This document shows positions 1-9,353 of a stretch of DNA of 64,000 bases, one piece after another (position 1 is the first letter of the stretch; each line of letters opens with the position of its first letter). The notes under the pieces are model-generated. The model was not told the origin of the DNA and did not search any database. It worked only from the letters and a program-made list of their open reading frames with translations. The DNA is taken from contig NC_020514.1 of the NCBI RefSeq assembly GCF_000347635.1, forward strand, positions 2,542,001-2,606,000, written 5' to 3'. A program made the translations under genes and the position numbers. This DNA is from Paraglaciecola psychrophila 170. GTDB taxonomy: Bacteria; Pseudomonadota; Gammaproteobacteria; Enterobacterales; Alteromonadaceae.

Positions 1-3000
1 GAAATGCTCTACATTGACCCTAATGTATGTATTGATTGCAATGCTTGTATCACAGCATGTCCAGAACGTGCTATTTACTCAGAAAGTTCTGTTCCTAATT
101 TAATGCGAAATTTTATAGCCTTGAATGCGGAAAAATCTTTAATATATCCTGTAATAACAGAAAGTATTAGCCATAATATTGCAGTATCACCAATGGTTAA
201 GTTCTCAGGTCATTTTGCAGTCATCGGCTCAGGACCGTCCGGTTTTTATACCGCTGAAGAAATATTTAAACAAATGCCATTAGCTAAAGTCGATATGTTC
301 GAACGTTTACCAACACCTTTTGGCCTTGTTCGTTATGGGGTTGCTCCAGATCATCCTCGTATTAAATCTGTATCATCTAGCTTTGAGCGTATTGCACAGA
401 ATGAGCGGTTTCGTTTTTTCGGCAATGTTGAGTTGGGCCGTGATATTCAACGAAACGATTTACTTGACCAGTATGATGCGGTTGTTTATGCAACCGGAGG
501 CTCTAAAAGTCGACCTTTATCAATTCCGGGGGCTGAATTACCTAATATTTTCGGCTCTTCTACCTTTGTTGGTTGGTATAACGGCCACCCTGATCAAAGT
601 AAACTTTCTGTAGACTTGTCATCACAGACCGCTGTTGTTATCGGTATGGGGAATGTGGCATTAGATATTGCTCGAATGTTAGTATTATCATCCGAGCAAC
701 TTGAAAAAACAGACGTTGCAGATGAAGCGTTAAGTGCCTTTAAACAAAGCTCAATACAAGAGGTAATTTTAATAGCTCGTCGGGGTATTGCTGAAGCGGC
801 TTTCACGCCCAAAGAATTAGAACAATTAATGGGACTTGATGATGTAGACTTAATTATTGATGCTAACGATTTAGCATTAGATCAACAAAAAATTGTTCAT
901 ACAGAACTACCTGAGTTTAGTGAAGTAAAACAAAACATTAACTTGCTTAAAGTAATTTCTCAACGTCAGCAGTCTGATAATATTCAGCAGAATAAAAAAC
1001 GCATCCGCTTTATATTTTGCCATAGTCCAGACTATATTGATAACGATGTAAATGGGCACAAAACATTACATCTTACCCGTAATGAAATTATTCGAGATGA
1101 TGATGGTCGTATTTCTATTAAAACAACCCGCGAAAAATCACTTATCAATGCCAACCTCATCGTACATGCTATTGGTTATCAAGGTGATGCGATTGAAAAC
1201 GTAGCCTTCGATGAACAACGTGGCGTTATTCTTAATCAACAAGGTCGAGTAGATATTGTTAATCATAGTTCACAAGTTAAGTCCGAAGGGAGTGCTTTAA
1301 ACCAGGAGTATGCCGTTGGGTGGATAAAACGTGGCGCTAGTGGTGTAATAGGCAGTAATAAGCATTGTGCTCAAGATACCGTAAATCAATTAATCACCGA
1401 TTTTGTTGATGCAAATATCTCGTCTGCAAAAGTCGTCCGTCAAGATACTGAGGATTTTCTTGTAGAACGTAACGTTGAATATATAAGTTTTAGCGATTGG
1501 CAATTACTTGATCAATATGAACAAGAGCAAGGACATTTATTAGGCCGGCTACGACGTAAAGTGACTAATATCAAGCGAATGTTAGATATAATTAGGGACA
1601 CTCGCACAGAAAAGTTAGCCAAAGAACAGCAAAGAACAAATTTACCAATTAAAACCCATCTACGAAACTGTACGCTTTGTGAAGCGATGTGCGGTATTCA
1701 AATCAAATATCAAGGCGATAAAATTATATCTATCGCGGGTGATAATGAAGACCCACATAGTGGCGGGCACATTTGTCCTAAAGGCTATTCCTTACAAGAT
1801 TTGCATAACGACCCTGATCGTTTAAAAACACCAATACAAAAAGTTAACGGTCAATGGTTACCCATTAGTTGGGATGATGCATTTGACCGCGTCAGTAAAG
1901 AAATAGTCAATATTCAAAGTCAATATGGTGATGATGCAATTTCCGGGTATTGGGGGAATCCTGCATCTCATAACTTTGGGATATTGACAGCGATAGGTAA
2001 ATTTCGTAAAGCCTTAGGCTCTAAAAACATGCATTCAGGTGGTTCATTAGACCAAATGCCACATCAACTTATGTCTTATTTAATGTTTGGCCATGGACAA
2101 TTATTTACTATACCGGACATAGATCGTACAGATTATATGTTAATGCTTGGTGCAAACCCAGCAGCCTCAAATGGTAGCTTAATGACGGCTGGTGATGTGC
2201 TTAAACGTTTAGAAAGTATAAAAGATCGCGGTGGAAAATTAATCTTAATAGACCCACGCAAAACCGAGACTGCACTATATGCATCTGAACATTTATTTAT
2301 AAAACCAGGCACCGACCCGTTATTTATTTATGGTCTGATTCAATATGTTATTCAACAATCTTTGTATGACCCAGCTCACTTATCACCTATTTTAGATGGC
2401 TTCGATCAGCTACTTGGGATGTTTGATCAGTTTACTCTCGCTGAAATAAGTGATGTTTGTGGTATATCTGAAGAAAATATTAAACGTATAGCAACAGAAT
2501 TTGCTATCGCCGATAGTGCTATTTGTTATGGAAGAATGGGCTTGTCCACACAAAATTTTTCAACGTTAAATCACTGGTTGGTAAATATCTTAAATATTAT
2601 TACCGGTAATTTAGACAGAAAGGGTGGAATGATGTTTACTAAACCTGCTGTAGATATGGGAGTTCAAGCGTCTACAGCCGGAAGTTTTGCTCAATACCAT
2701 AGCCGAGTTAGAGGCTTGCCAGAATTTAGTCGTGAACTACCTACATCTATCTTAGCTGAAGAAATGTTGACACCTGGCGTAGGGCAAGTGAAGGGGTTTA
2801 TTTGTACTGCCGGAAACCCAGTATTATCTGTTCCTAATGGCCGTCAGTTAGATGAAGCCTTAGAAAATTTAGATTTTATGGTTTCTATTGATTTTTACTT
2901 AAATGAAACGTCTCGTCATGCTGACATTATTTTGCCACCTACAGGGCCGTTAGAACATGAGCATTATGATTTGGTTTTTAACCTTTTAGCCGTACGCAAT

Positions 3001-3792
3001 GTCGCTAAATATTCAGAAGCACTATTTGAACACGCTGAAGATGAACGTTCTGATTTCGATATTATGACAGGTTTAATGCAACGAATTAACGCGCTAAAAC
3101 GTGGCATTGTCGATACGGGTAAACACCCTAAGATGACTACTGAACAGATTCTAGACTATAGTTTGCGCAATGGTCCCTATGGAAAATCTTTTACTTCTTA
3201 TGAATCAGGTAAAGAAATTAAACATGATTACGGTCTAAGTTTAGAGGTATTAAAACAATACCCTCACGGTTTAGATCTTGGGCCTTTACAGCCGTGCTTA
3301 CCTGAATACTTGTTTACTAACGATAAACTTATTCATTTATTACCTGAGCCAATACTAGATGACTTTCAGCAAATGAAAGTACAATTTTCAAGTAAAGCAT
3401 CCAAGTCGTTGATGATGATAAGCCGTAGAGATTTACGTACAAATAACTCATGGATGCACAACAGCCAGCGTTTAATTAAAGGCAAAGACCGCTGTGCTTT
3501 GTTAATTCATCCTGAAGATGCAAAAGAAAAAGGTATTGTCGATAGAGGCAAAGCGTTCTTGAAATCAAGGGTTGGGGAATTGAAAGTTGATGTAGTTATT
3601 ACAGAAGATGTTATGCGAGGTGTTGTTTGTTTACCCCATGGTTGGGGTCATGATAGAGAAGGTATTGCTCTGCGTGTAGCGCAAACTAATCCAGGGGTCA
3701 GTATGAATGACTTAACAGATGATCAACGGGTTGATAGTTTGTCAGGAAATGCAATATTCAATGGCGTACCTGTCGAAATAGCACCTTGTTAA
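1..3792 (+). CDS. Ferredoxin / FAD-NAD(P)H reductase / molybdopterin oxidoreductase fusion (5' partial)
   Basis: Three redox modules lie in one polypeptide. The first visible residues hold a [4Fe-4S] ferredoxin motif (Cys 9, 12, 15 and 19, then Pro). Residues about 70-480 form an adrenodoxin/ferredoxin-NADP reductase-like flavoprotein with a GSGPSG FAD motif near 75 and a second nucleotide fold (VVIGMGNVALDIA) near 212. From about 553 there is a bis-MGD molybdoenzyme with an N-terminal CTLCEAMC...HICPKG iron-sulfur motif and a C-terminal dinucleotide-binding domain to 1262. A plausible role is NAD(P)H-coupled reduction or oxidation of a small substrate; the substrate is unknown. The frame is open to base 1 and the ferredoxin lacks its first half, so the gene starts upstream of the window. 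No Cys is seen in the segment after residue 670 where formate dehydrogenases carry Cys/Sec, so a formate dehydrogenase name is not justified. Confidence 0.85.
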   Translation, partial: EMLYIDPNVCIDCNACITACPERAIYSESSVPNLMRNFIALNAEKSLIYPVITESISHNIAVSPMVKFSGHFAVIGSGPSGFYTAEEIFKQMPLAKVDMFERLPTPFGLVRYGVAPDHPRIKSVSSSFERIAQNERFRFFGNVELGRDIQRNDLLDQYDAVVYATGGSKSRPLSIPGAELPNIFGSSTFVGWYNGHPDQSKLSVDLSSQTAVVIGMGNVALDIARMLVLSSEQLEKTDVADEALSAFKQSSIQEVILIARRGIAEAAFTPKELEQLMGLDDVDLIIDANDLALDQQKIVHTELPEFSEVKQNINLLKVISQRQQSDNIQQNKKRIRFIFCHSPDYIDNDVNGHKTLHLTRNEIIRDDDGRISIKTTREKSLINANLIVHAIGYQGDAIENVAFDEQRGVILNQQGRVDIVNHSSQVKSEGSALNQEYAVGWIKRGASGVIGSNKHCAQDTVNQLITDFVDANISSAKVVRQDTEDFLVERNVEYISFSDWQLLDQYEQEQGHLLGRLRRKVTNIKRMLDIIRDTRTEKLAKEQQRTNLPIKTHLRNCTLCEAMCGIQIKYQGDKIISIAGDNEDPHSGGHICPKGYSLQDLHNDPDRLKTPIQKVNGQWLPISWDDAFDRVSKEIVNIQSQYGDDAISGYWGNPASHNFGILTAIGKFRKALGSKNMHSGGSLDQMPHQLMSYLMFGHGQLFTIPDIDRTDYMLMLGANPAASNGSLMTAGDVLKRLESIKDRGGKLILIDPRKTETALYASEHLFIKPGTDPLFIYGLIQYVIQQSLYDPAHLSPILDGFDQLLGMFDQFTLAEISDVCGISEENIKRIATEFAIADSAICYGRMGLSTQNFSTLNHWLVNILNIITGNLDRKGGMMFTKPAVDMGVQASTAGSFAQYHSRVRGLPEFSRELPTSILAEEMLTPGVGQVKGFICTAGNPVLSVPNGRQLDEALENLDFMVSIDFYLNETSRHADIILPPTGPLEHEHYDLVFNLLAVRNVAKYSEALFEHAEDERSDFDIMTGLMQRINALKRGIVDTGKHPKMTTEQILDYSLRNGPYGKSFTSYESGKEIKHDYGLSLEVLKQYPHGLDLGPLQPCLPEYLFTNDKLIHLLPEPILDDFQQMKVQFSSKASKSLMMISRRDLRTNNSWMHNSQRLIKGKDRCALLIHPEDAKEKGIVDRGKAFLKSRVGELKVDVVITEDVMRGVVCLPHGWGHDREGIALRVAQTNPGVSMNDLTDDQRVDSLSGNAIFNGVPVEIAPC

Positions 3793-4549
3793 AAGTCATT
3801 TTTTGATTCAGTTCAGTAATGAACTATCGCAGGCTGTTGAGAAGTATGAATTAACGTCTATTCAACGACATAATGAGATAAAAGGAAACGGTGATCAGGC
3901 TTTAGTTCTATAAAATCAATTTTTCTTTTTTGGCCAAGGAATGAGTCTTAAAACCTATTGCGTCAATGGCCAATAAGTCGAATATTCCAGCCTGACCTAT
4001 CATCCTGCTTAGTTCAAATAGAGGGGGGGTAGTTCTCTATCAGGATAAAGTTAGAGCTACTTCTTCTGAATACTGCTACACAGCTCAAAAAGCTATCGAT
4101 GCTAATGTCCTCTTTCGTATCAAAGTGACTGAAAAATGCCTTAAAAATTGTGCATTGCTAATGACGGCTTCAGGTCGATTTAAGCCTTTTCTAGACTAGA
4201 ACCTTATGTCGACTTTTGGCACAAATTTTTCCTTCAGGTTTAACACTCGACTGTCCGGTTTAGGCTGTGAGATCAATCGGTCACTAGCTAATAAGCTAGC
4301 AAAAGTATGATTCTTAATTGTAAGGTATGACACCTTATTGTCGGCCTTCAGCATAACGCTGTCTTTGTGGCATTTTGCAGCCATATGCAAAAGTAGGAAG
4401 TAGCAATGAGTAAAGATCTTTTTGAACATAAAGTGGATATGTTTGATGAGATGATCATCGCGTTTAAAATGTCGAAAATATGGTTAATGCTATAGTGGGA
4501 AGTGTCAGTTTAAATCATCAGATGCATGTCATGCGTTTTATACCTTAAA
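3793..4549. other. Gene-free stretch with decayed coding remnants
   Basis: No intact gene is seen. On the + strand short open stretches separated by stops read like degraded protein, for example 4035-4196 (LYQDKVRATSSEYCYTAQ, later DANVLFRIK), which loosely resembles the catalytic part of an IS4-type transposase. No terminal inverted repeats or target duplication could be recognised, so the insertion-sequence reading is only a guess. The 77-codon minus-strand frame at 4196-4429 has no recognisable family and no ribosome binding site. Confidence 0.35.
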
Positions 4550-4564
4550 AGGCGAGGGGACCCG

Positions 4565-4972
4565 ATGCTCCGTGAAGAAATTTTACTCGTATATGATCGT
4601 GAATGCCCAGCTTGTAATGCTTATTGTCAAATAGTGAGGATCAAGCAATGTGTGGGTGATTTACGTATTGTGGATGCAAGGGAAAATAGCGAGGTGATGA
4701 ATGAAATCACCGCACAAGGTCTCGACATCGACCAGGGCATGGTTTTGAAAATGGGAGAGCAACTTTATTATGGTGCTGATGCTATACACATGCTGGCATT
4801 GATAGGCAGTCGTTCCGGAATTTTTAATCGCTTTAATCATTGGATGTTTAAATCAAAAACGATTTCAAAAATTATCTATCCACTTCTTAAACTTTGTAGA
4901 AACCTGCTACTAAAAATACTACGGAAAACAAAAATCAACAATCTGAAGAATAAAGCGAATGAAAAATTCTAA
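4565..4972 (+). CDS. DCC-family (DUF393) thiol-disulfide oxidoreductase-like protein
   Basis: A 135-residue protein with the family's N-terminal signature YDRECPACNAYC: a beta strand ending in Asp, then a CxxC pair (Cys 14 and 17). A conserved YYGADAIHMLALIGS segment follows, and a basic, hydrophobic tail (KIIYPLLKLCRNLLLKILRK) may associate with the membrane. DCC1-like proteins are presumed thiol-disulfide oxidoreductases; the substrate is not known. The start at 4565 is preferred over the in-frame ATG at 4526 because a purine-rich AGGCGAGGGG (4550-4559) precedes it and the family begins just before this strand. It stands alone between decayed DNA and a convergent ligase gene. Confidence 0.75.
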   Translation: MLREEILLVYDRECPACNAYCQIVRIKQCVGDLRIVDARENSEVMNEITAQGLDIDQGMVLKMGEQLYYGADAIHMLALIGSRSGIFNRFNHWMFKSKTISKIIYPLLKLCRNLLLKILRKTKINNLKNKANEKF

Positions 4973-4994
4973 CGGTGTTTTGGAAATTACGCGT

Positions 4995-5043
4995 CACCCA
5001 TGGTGAACATCATCAAATGACTCTAAATATTTGATAACATTAC
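4995..5043. repeat. Copy 1 of a 49-bp imperfect direct repeat flanking the acyl-CoA ligase
   Basis: This copy matches 6972-7020 in the same orientation, with about 38 of 49 positions identical by eye. It includes an exact 18-bp core TGACTCTAAATATTTGAT at 5018-5035. The two copies bracket the minus-strand ligase gene. Origin and function are unknown. Confidence 0.6.
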
Positions 5044-5090
5044 AATGGGCATCAGCATGTTTTATTGGCGTGTTTCACATAAAATTATAC

Positions 5091-6737
5091 TTACCGAAGC
5101 GCTTTTTTATCAATTTTCCCTACTGCTGTCAGTGGTATGGCGTCAATAAAGTGAATATGTTTGGGGGCTTTAAAGGCAGCCATGGATTCACGGCAAAAGG
5201 TTAATATTTTATCTTTCACTGTGTTTTGATCCGCATCTTTATAATGGGCTGATAACTCAACATACAAGTTGACTATATCGTTGCCCGGACGCCCTTTATC
5301 TTCGGTACCAATTACCGCACAAGCCCCAATTTCAGGTATTGCAGAAAGCTTATCTTCTACTTCAACTGAGAATACTTTATAACCACCAACAATTAGCATG
5401 TCTTTGGCGCGATCACACAGAAAAATGTAACCATCTTCGTCCATATACCCGACATCTCCGGAAAACATCCAGCGCTCCCCATCAATCTCTCGCAATGCTT
5501 TAGCTGATTCGTTAGGTAAGTTCAAATATCCTTTCATGACTTGAGGCCCGGTACAAACAATCTCTCCTGGTTCGCCGAAGGGCATGTCATGATTACCTGT
5601 CTCAACATCACGAATACGTACTTTCGCATTAGGCACAGGGAAGCCAATTGACCCAAGTTTATATTGCTTAGGTGGATTTACCGTGTAGCAAGGTGCAGTT
5701 TCGGTCATACCAAAAGCATCAGATATCTTCTTTTCGCCAATAATAGCTGAAAGAGCGTCGTAACTGCCGCGAGTGAGTGGGGCGGCTCCGGATACAGCCA
5801 CTCTTAGTTTAGAAAAGTCGATGTCAGCAAATGCAGGGTTAGCAACCATCATGTCGTATAATGCTGGGACACCAATCATTACATTTGGAGGGTTATTTTT
5901 AAGTTGAGCACAAATAAAATCTGTATCCCGTGGATTGGGTACTAGAATCATCTTGCCACCATAAATTGCTGAGGCAATAGCATTGGCAAGTCCTGCAATA
6001 TGAAACATTGGAAACGCGCTTAAGAGTGTCTCTTGGCCTGCATCAAAAGGGTTCACGGCTGAAGATTGCGCTGTATTATGCATCACATTTCGCTGAGACA
6101 ACATTGCACCTTTAGGTTTGCCTGTAGTGCCCCCTGTGTATTGGATCATGAAGGTATCGTTCCAATGGACATCGGTTTGAATATATTCATCTGATGCCGA
6201 TTGAGTGAGACTTAAATAAGATAACACTTCACAATCTTTAATTTTTGGAAGATCAAAATCTGTTGGCGCTAGAAGGTCTGTCGCTGCTGTTACAATTGCA
6301 TATTCTAAGCAATCTGGCGTTTTAGGCATGGCTGATAATACTAATGAAAGTTCGCTTAGCGTGATAATGACTTTAATGCCAGCGTCTTGAATTTGATATG
6401 CCACTTCTGGCGGTGCTAAGAGCGGCGAAATACCCGAACCGATTGCACCTATTTTACTGATTGCCGCTAGCGTGATGGGATATTGTGGAATATTTGGTAA
6501 ATGAATGCCTACCACATCACCTTTATTAACACCCAAATTAACCAAAGCATTGGCTAAGCGATTGGCTTGTTCATTGTATTCTGAATAGCTAATTCCACGT
6601 GCTACATACCACATAGCGATTGAGTCTGGCTGAGTACGGGCATGTTCCTCAATGAAACTACCAAAAGGTTTATCTTCAAACTCCGGGGTAATAATGCCCA
6701 AAGATTCATAGTGTGCTAACCATGGTAAATTCATCAT
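5091..6737 (-). CDS. AMP-dependent acyl-CoA synthetase (fatty acid-CoA ligase family)
   Basis: A 548-residue adenylate-forming enzyme. It carries the phosphate-binding loop YTGGTTGKPKGAM (200-212), the adenine-binding FGMTETAP motif near 343, a hinge region with SGDVGYMDEDGYIFLCDR, and the C-terminal catalytic lysine in AVGKIDKKALR. Enzymes of this type activate a carboxylic acid with ATP and transfer it to CoA in the cytoplasm. The substrate (long-, medium-chain or aryl acid) cannot be read from the sequence. It is distinct from the second ligase at 49208-50863, which looks more like canonical FadD. The gene is monocistronic, starts MMNLPW with AAGGA just upstream on its strand, and is bracketed by direct repeats. 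Confidence 0.88.
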   Translation of the reverse strand: MMNLPWLAHYESLGIITPEFEDKPFGSFIEEHARTQPDSIAMWYVARGISYSEYNEQANRLANALVNLGVNKGDVVGIHLPNIPQYPITLAAISKIGAIGSGISPLLAPPEVAYQIQDAGIKVIITLSELSLVLSAMPKTPDCLEYAIVTAATDLLAPTDFDLPKIKDCEVLSYLSLTQSASDEYIQTDVHWNDTFMIQYTGGTTGKPKGAMLSQRNVMHNTAQSSAVNPFDAGQETLLSAFPMFHIAGLANAIASAIYGGKMILVPNPRDTDFICAQLKNNPPNVMIGVPALYDMMVANPAFADIDFSKLRVAVSGAAPLTRGSYDALSAIIGEKKISDAFGMTETAPCYTVNPPKQYKLGSIGFPVPNAKVRIRDVETGNHDMPFGEPGEIVCTGPQVMKGYLNLPNESAKALREIDGERWMFSGDVGYMDEDGYIFLCDRAKDMLIVGGYKVFSVEVEDKLSAIPEIGACAVIGTEDKGRPGNDIVNLYVELSAHYKDADQNTVKDKILTFCRESMAAFKAPKHIHFIDAIPLTAVGKIDKKALR

Positions 6738-7112
6738 GCGTTCCTTTTAGTTTAATGATTATAAAGTTATGTTTAAGCGTTTCAATAACTTATAAATGTT
6801 AATGTAATGTGTCAGGTTATTTACAATGCGTCTACTTCTTTCATTCCGCTAATTAAATTTTTTCATGATATTCAATAAGTATCATATTAAGTAATCTGAG
6901 CCTAAGACGGTTGAATTTGTGCCCGTCGATTTGAATTGTAGATAGTCTATTGAACTAAACCGTTACCAAACCACCCAATGTAAATATGCTCAGGTGACTC
7001 TAAATATTTGATTATGTTACGCAAGCCTCTGTATGCTTTGTGTGTATAGCCATATCAAAATGAGTTTTATGCAGTTTTGCCAAGCATTTACTTTGTGTCA
7101 TTAAGGATTTAT
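6738..7112. other. Intergenic region between divergent ligase and lipoprotein genes
   Basis: It must hold the promoters of both flanking genes; no confident -35/-10 pair was picked. The only structured element seen is the second direct-repeat copy at 6972-7020. Confidence 0.5.
6972..7020. repeat. Copy 2 of the 49-bp direct repeat
   Basis: Partner of 4995-5043. The exact 18-bp core TGACTCTAAATATTTGAT is at 6995-7012, and both copies begin CACCCA. It lies about 90 bp upstream of the small lipoprotein start. Confidence 0.6.
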
Positions 7113-7352
7113 ATGCGGTATGAGATGTTGTTAAGTGGTTTTATAGTGATAGGTTTAAGTGCCTGTGCGCAACCAAGAGTGGTTGCTGCGGATCCTACTG
7201 AAGGTGGGAAAATTAATATTAACCAAGCATTTGGTGAAAAATGTGAGAATGCCAAATATCAACTTGATAAAACGGTTCAAGAAGGCCAATTATCTGAATT
7301 GAGAGAACTAAAACGTAATATTGAATTGTATTGTGTTTGGCGCAGAAATTAA
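7113..7352 (+). CDS. Small predicted lipoprotein, unknown function
   Basis: A 79-residue protein starting MRYEMLLSGFIVIGLSACAQ: a short hydrophobic segment and a lipobox (LSAC), so it is probably processed by signal peptidase II and anchored by its cysteine. The residue after Cys is Ala, not Asp, which favours outer-membrane sorting. The mature part is charged, with two further cysteines (GEKCENAKYQ and IELYCVWRRN) that could form a disulfide. The start at 7113 is chosen over the in-frame ATG at 7077 because AAGGA lies 5 bases upstream. No family was recognised. Confidence 0.65.
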   Translation: MRYEMLLSGFIVIGLSACAQPRVVAADPTEGGKININQAFGEKCENAKYQLDKTVQEGQLSELRELKRNIELYCVWRRN

Positions 7353-7672
7353 TATTTATAACTGTGAATTGGGTACGCTTAAAACGTGCGTATTTATCAT
7401 TTTTTTGGTTTGAATAAGCAGCGTGTTGACCCCCTATGTTTTACAAAATACCGTGTGTCAGATACCTAGAACTGCATGCTTTTTATTGATCTTACTTTTG
7501 AATAAAAATAAATGACAATTGTTCTGCTTTTTTTTGCGATAAGTCTGTTTGTTCAATGCGGTGTAAAGCGCCTGTCTTTTGATTAAAGACAGTATCTCGT
7601 TATGAATAAACCAACTATTGTAAAAAGGGGCAAATGATTGTAAATATTTAATCTAGCTACAATTAGGGTGGA
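7353..7672. other. Intergenic region, convergent ends
   Basis: No gene is seen. A stem-loop with 8-bp arms (CTGTCTTT / AAAGACAG) lies at 7572-7592. It has no T tract on either side, so it is at best a weak terminator between the converging lipoprotein and Rho-like genes. Confidence 0.4.
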
Positions 7673-8638
7673 TTATAGTTCGGGTTTTGGTATAAAACAG
7701 TTTAATAGCTCTGCATTTGTTGGATATTTCTCAAGTAACTCAGCCAATTTCCTAGCGCCTTCTAAAGGTTTTAGATGGGAAAGTGCCCTACGCAAAACTC
7801 TGACTTTTTCGATATCTTTCGGATCTAAAAGCAGCTCTTCACGGCGGGTACTACTTTTGGCAATTTCTAGAGCAGGGAAAATTCGCTGATCTGCAATACT
7901 CCGTGATAAAACGATTTCCATGTTCCCAGTGCCTTTGAATTCTTCAAATATCACCTGATCCATCTGGCTTCCAGTATCAACCAGTATGGTCGCTAAAATA
8001 GTGAGTGAGCCACCATTTTCAATCTTTCTAGCAGAGCCAAACAGTTTTCTTGGTACTTCTAAGGCTCTAGAGTCAAGCCCGCCGGACATTGTTCGACCGC
8101 TGCTCTTTCTACTTGCATTATGCACTCGAGAGAGCCTTGTAAGAGAATCGATGACAATCATAACGTCATGACCTTCGCCTGCTTGCTTGCGAGCGGAGTT
8201 AAGCAGTTGATTCGCTACGCGTACATGTTGCTCATAGCTTGAATCAGTAGATGAGGCGTGAACTTCCGCTGGCACACTACGCTTAAAATCAGTCACTTCT
8301 TCTGGGCGTTCATCTATAAGTAAGGCATAAAGCTTTATTTCGGGATAGGCTTTTCCTACCGCCTGACAAATATGCTTTAAAATGGTGGTTTTTCCGCAGC
8401 CCGGTGGAGCAACAATTAAACCTCGTTGACCCATTCCTATCGGCGTGATCAAATCCATCGCTCGGGTAGTGAATTCTTCAGAGCCTAATTCTAGGTGAAT
8501 ACATTGAGTTGGATTGACGGCTACGCCATTTAAAAAACGTTTTTGTGGATCATCGTGTTTTAAATCTTTGGCCACTTTATTAACTTGTTTAGGTTCTTCA
8601 TTTCTTTTAACTTTCAAAGATAATATTTTTCTTGTCAT
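7673..8638 (-). CDS. Short Rho-type transcription terminator paralogue lacking the RNA-binding domain
   Basis: A 321-residue RecA-fold hexameric helicase closely related to the motor half of Rho. It has Walker A APPGCGKTT (77-85), a Walker B region VMIVIDSLTR (159-168), the central-channel segments around SGGLDSRALEVPRKLFGSAR, and a near-canonical run ending EEFKGTGNMEIVLSR. Canonical Rho is about 420 residues and begins with a Rho_N plus cold-shock RNA-binding domain. Here only about 40 basic residues precede the motor, so the primary RNA-binding site is missing. The Walker A is GCGKTT where E. coli Rho has KAGKTM. The gene is complete (own ATG, stop, no frameshift) and solitary. It may be an accessory Rho with a changed loading mode; a canonical rho is expected elsewhere in the genome. 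Confidence 0.85.
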   Translation of the reverse strand: MTRKILSLKVKRNEEPKQVNKVAKDLKHDDPQKRFLNGVAVNPTQCIHLELGSEEFTTRAMDLITPIGMGQRGLIVAPPGCGKTTILKHICQAVGKAYPEIKLYALLIDERPEEVTDFKRSVPAEVHASSTDSSYEQHVRVANQLLNSARKQAGEGHDVMIVIDSLTRLSRVHNASRKSSGRTMSGGLDSRALEVPRKLFGSARKIENGGSLTILATILVDTGSQMDQVIFEEFKGTGNMEIVLSRSIADQRIFPALEIAKSSTRREELLLDPKDIEKVRVLRRALSHLKPLEGARKLAELLEKYPTNAELLNCFIPKPEL

Positions 8639-9303
8639 GATATCGCTTTATAACTTTAGAGGATTTGGTGTTTTCTAGCTACTTGAGTCAATTATCTTAA
8701 GTGTATATTTAATTGTTTTTAACAACAGATAACATAATAACAAGGCTCGTGTGTGCACACCCGAGATGTCAACTCACTAGTGTCCCTTATGCTGAGTAGC
8801 AACATAAAGTTTTGTTTTTCTTGTTCCAGCTTGACTAATGCTCTGTAGCTAAACCTAAGAGTGGTTTAATTTTGACATATTTTAAGGCTCTTAATGAAAA
8901 TAATATGGAAATAATTTTCATGGAAATAGATCTTAATATTTCAGACCTTAGATATAGTCTAAGGTGAATACCTTATGGATTGCAACTATAGGATACATCA
9001 TACCTTAATGACCTTACATTCATCCATCGTGAATATTGTCTGAGTTTAGTCTAATGACCGCCTTATAGGCTTAATTATTAAATTGCGAGCGTTTTCTTCA
9101 TCATACTCAACCATTATTCGTAGTACTACCTCACAACAGAAAACGGTGGATGCGTATCATTATCGCTAATTTGTAGTGTTATCTTAAGTATCAATACCTG
9201 TTGGGGAAGGGTGGTAACGCTCATCTTAAAACCCTAACACAGAATATAAAATTAGGAAGGGATGGACGTATTACACTCGATATTGGGTTGATATTAATAA
9301 AGT
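8639..9303. other. Long intergenic stretch without a recognised gene
   Basis: The AT-rich sequence between the Rho-like gene start and the metallophosphoesterase terminator has no open frame with a ribosome binding site or family signal, and no clear RNA element. The promoter of the Rho-like gene should lie near 8640-8720. Confidence 0.4.
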
Positions 9304-9330
9304 AACAAGGAGCCAAGCAGGCTCCTTGTT
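9304..9330 (-). terminator. Hairpin terminator for the metallophosphoesterase gene
   Basis: A perfect 11-bp inverted repeat (AACAAGGAGCC / GGCTCCTTGTT) with a 5-base loop, 24 bases beyond the stop at 9354. Only a weak T-rich tail follows on the minus strand. Confidence 0.7.
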
Positions 9331-9353
9331 AAAGTTGAGACCTAAATAGTCTT

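Noticed and set aside
1..3792. Canonical formate dehydrogenase
   Set aside because: No Cys or selenocysteine is visible at the expected Mo-ligand segment, and the domain order (ferredoxin-flavin reductase-Mo) is different.
4196..4429. 77-codon minus-strand frame in the decayed region
   Set aside because: No ribosome site, no recognisable family, surrounded by broken frames.
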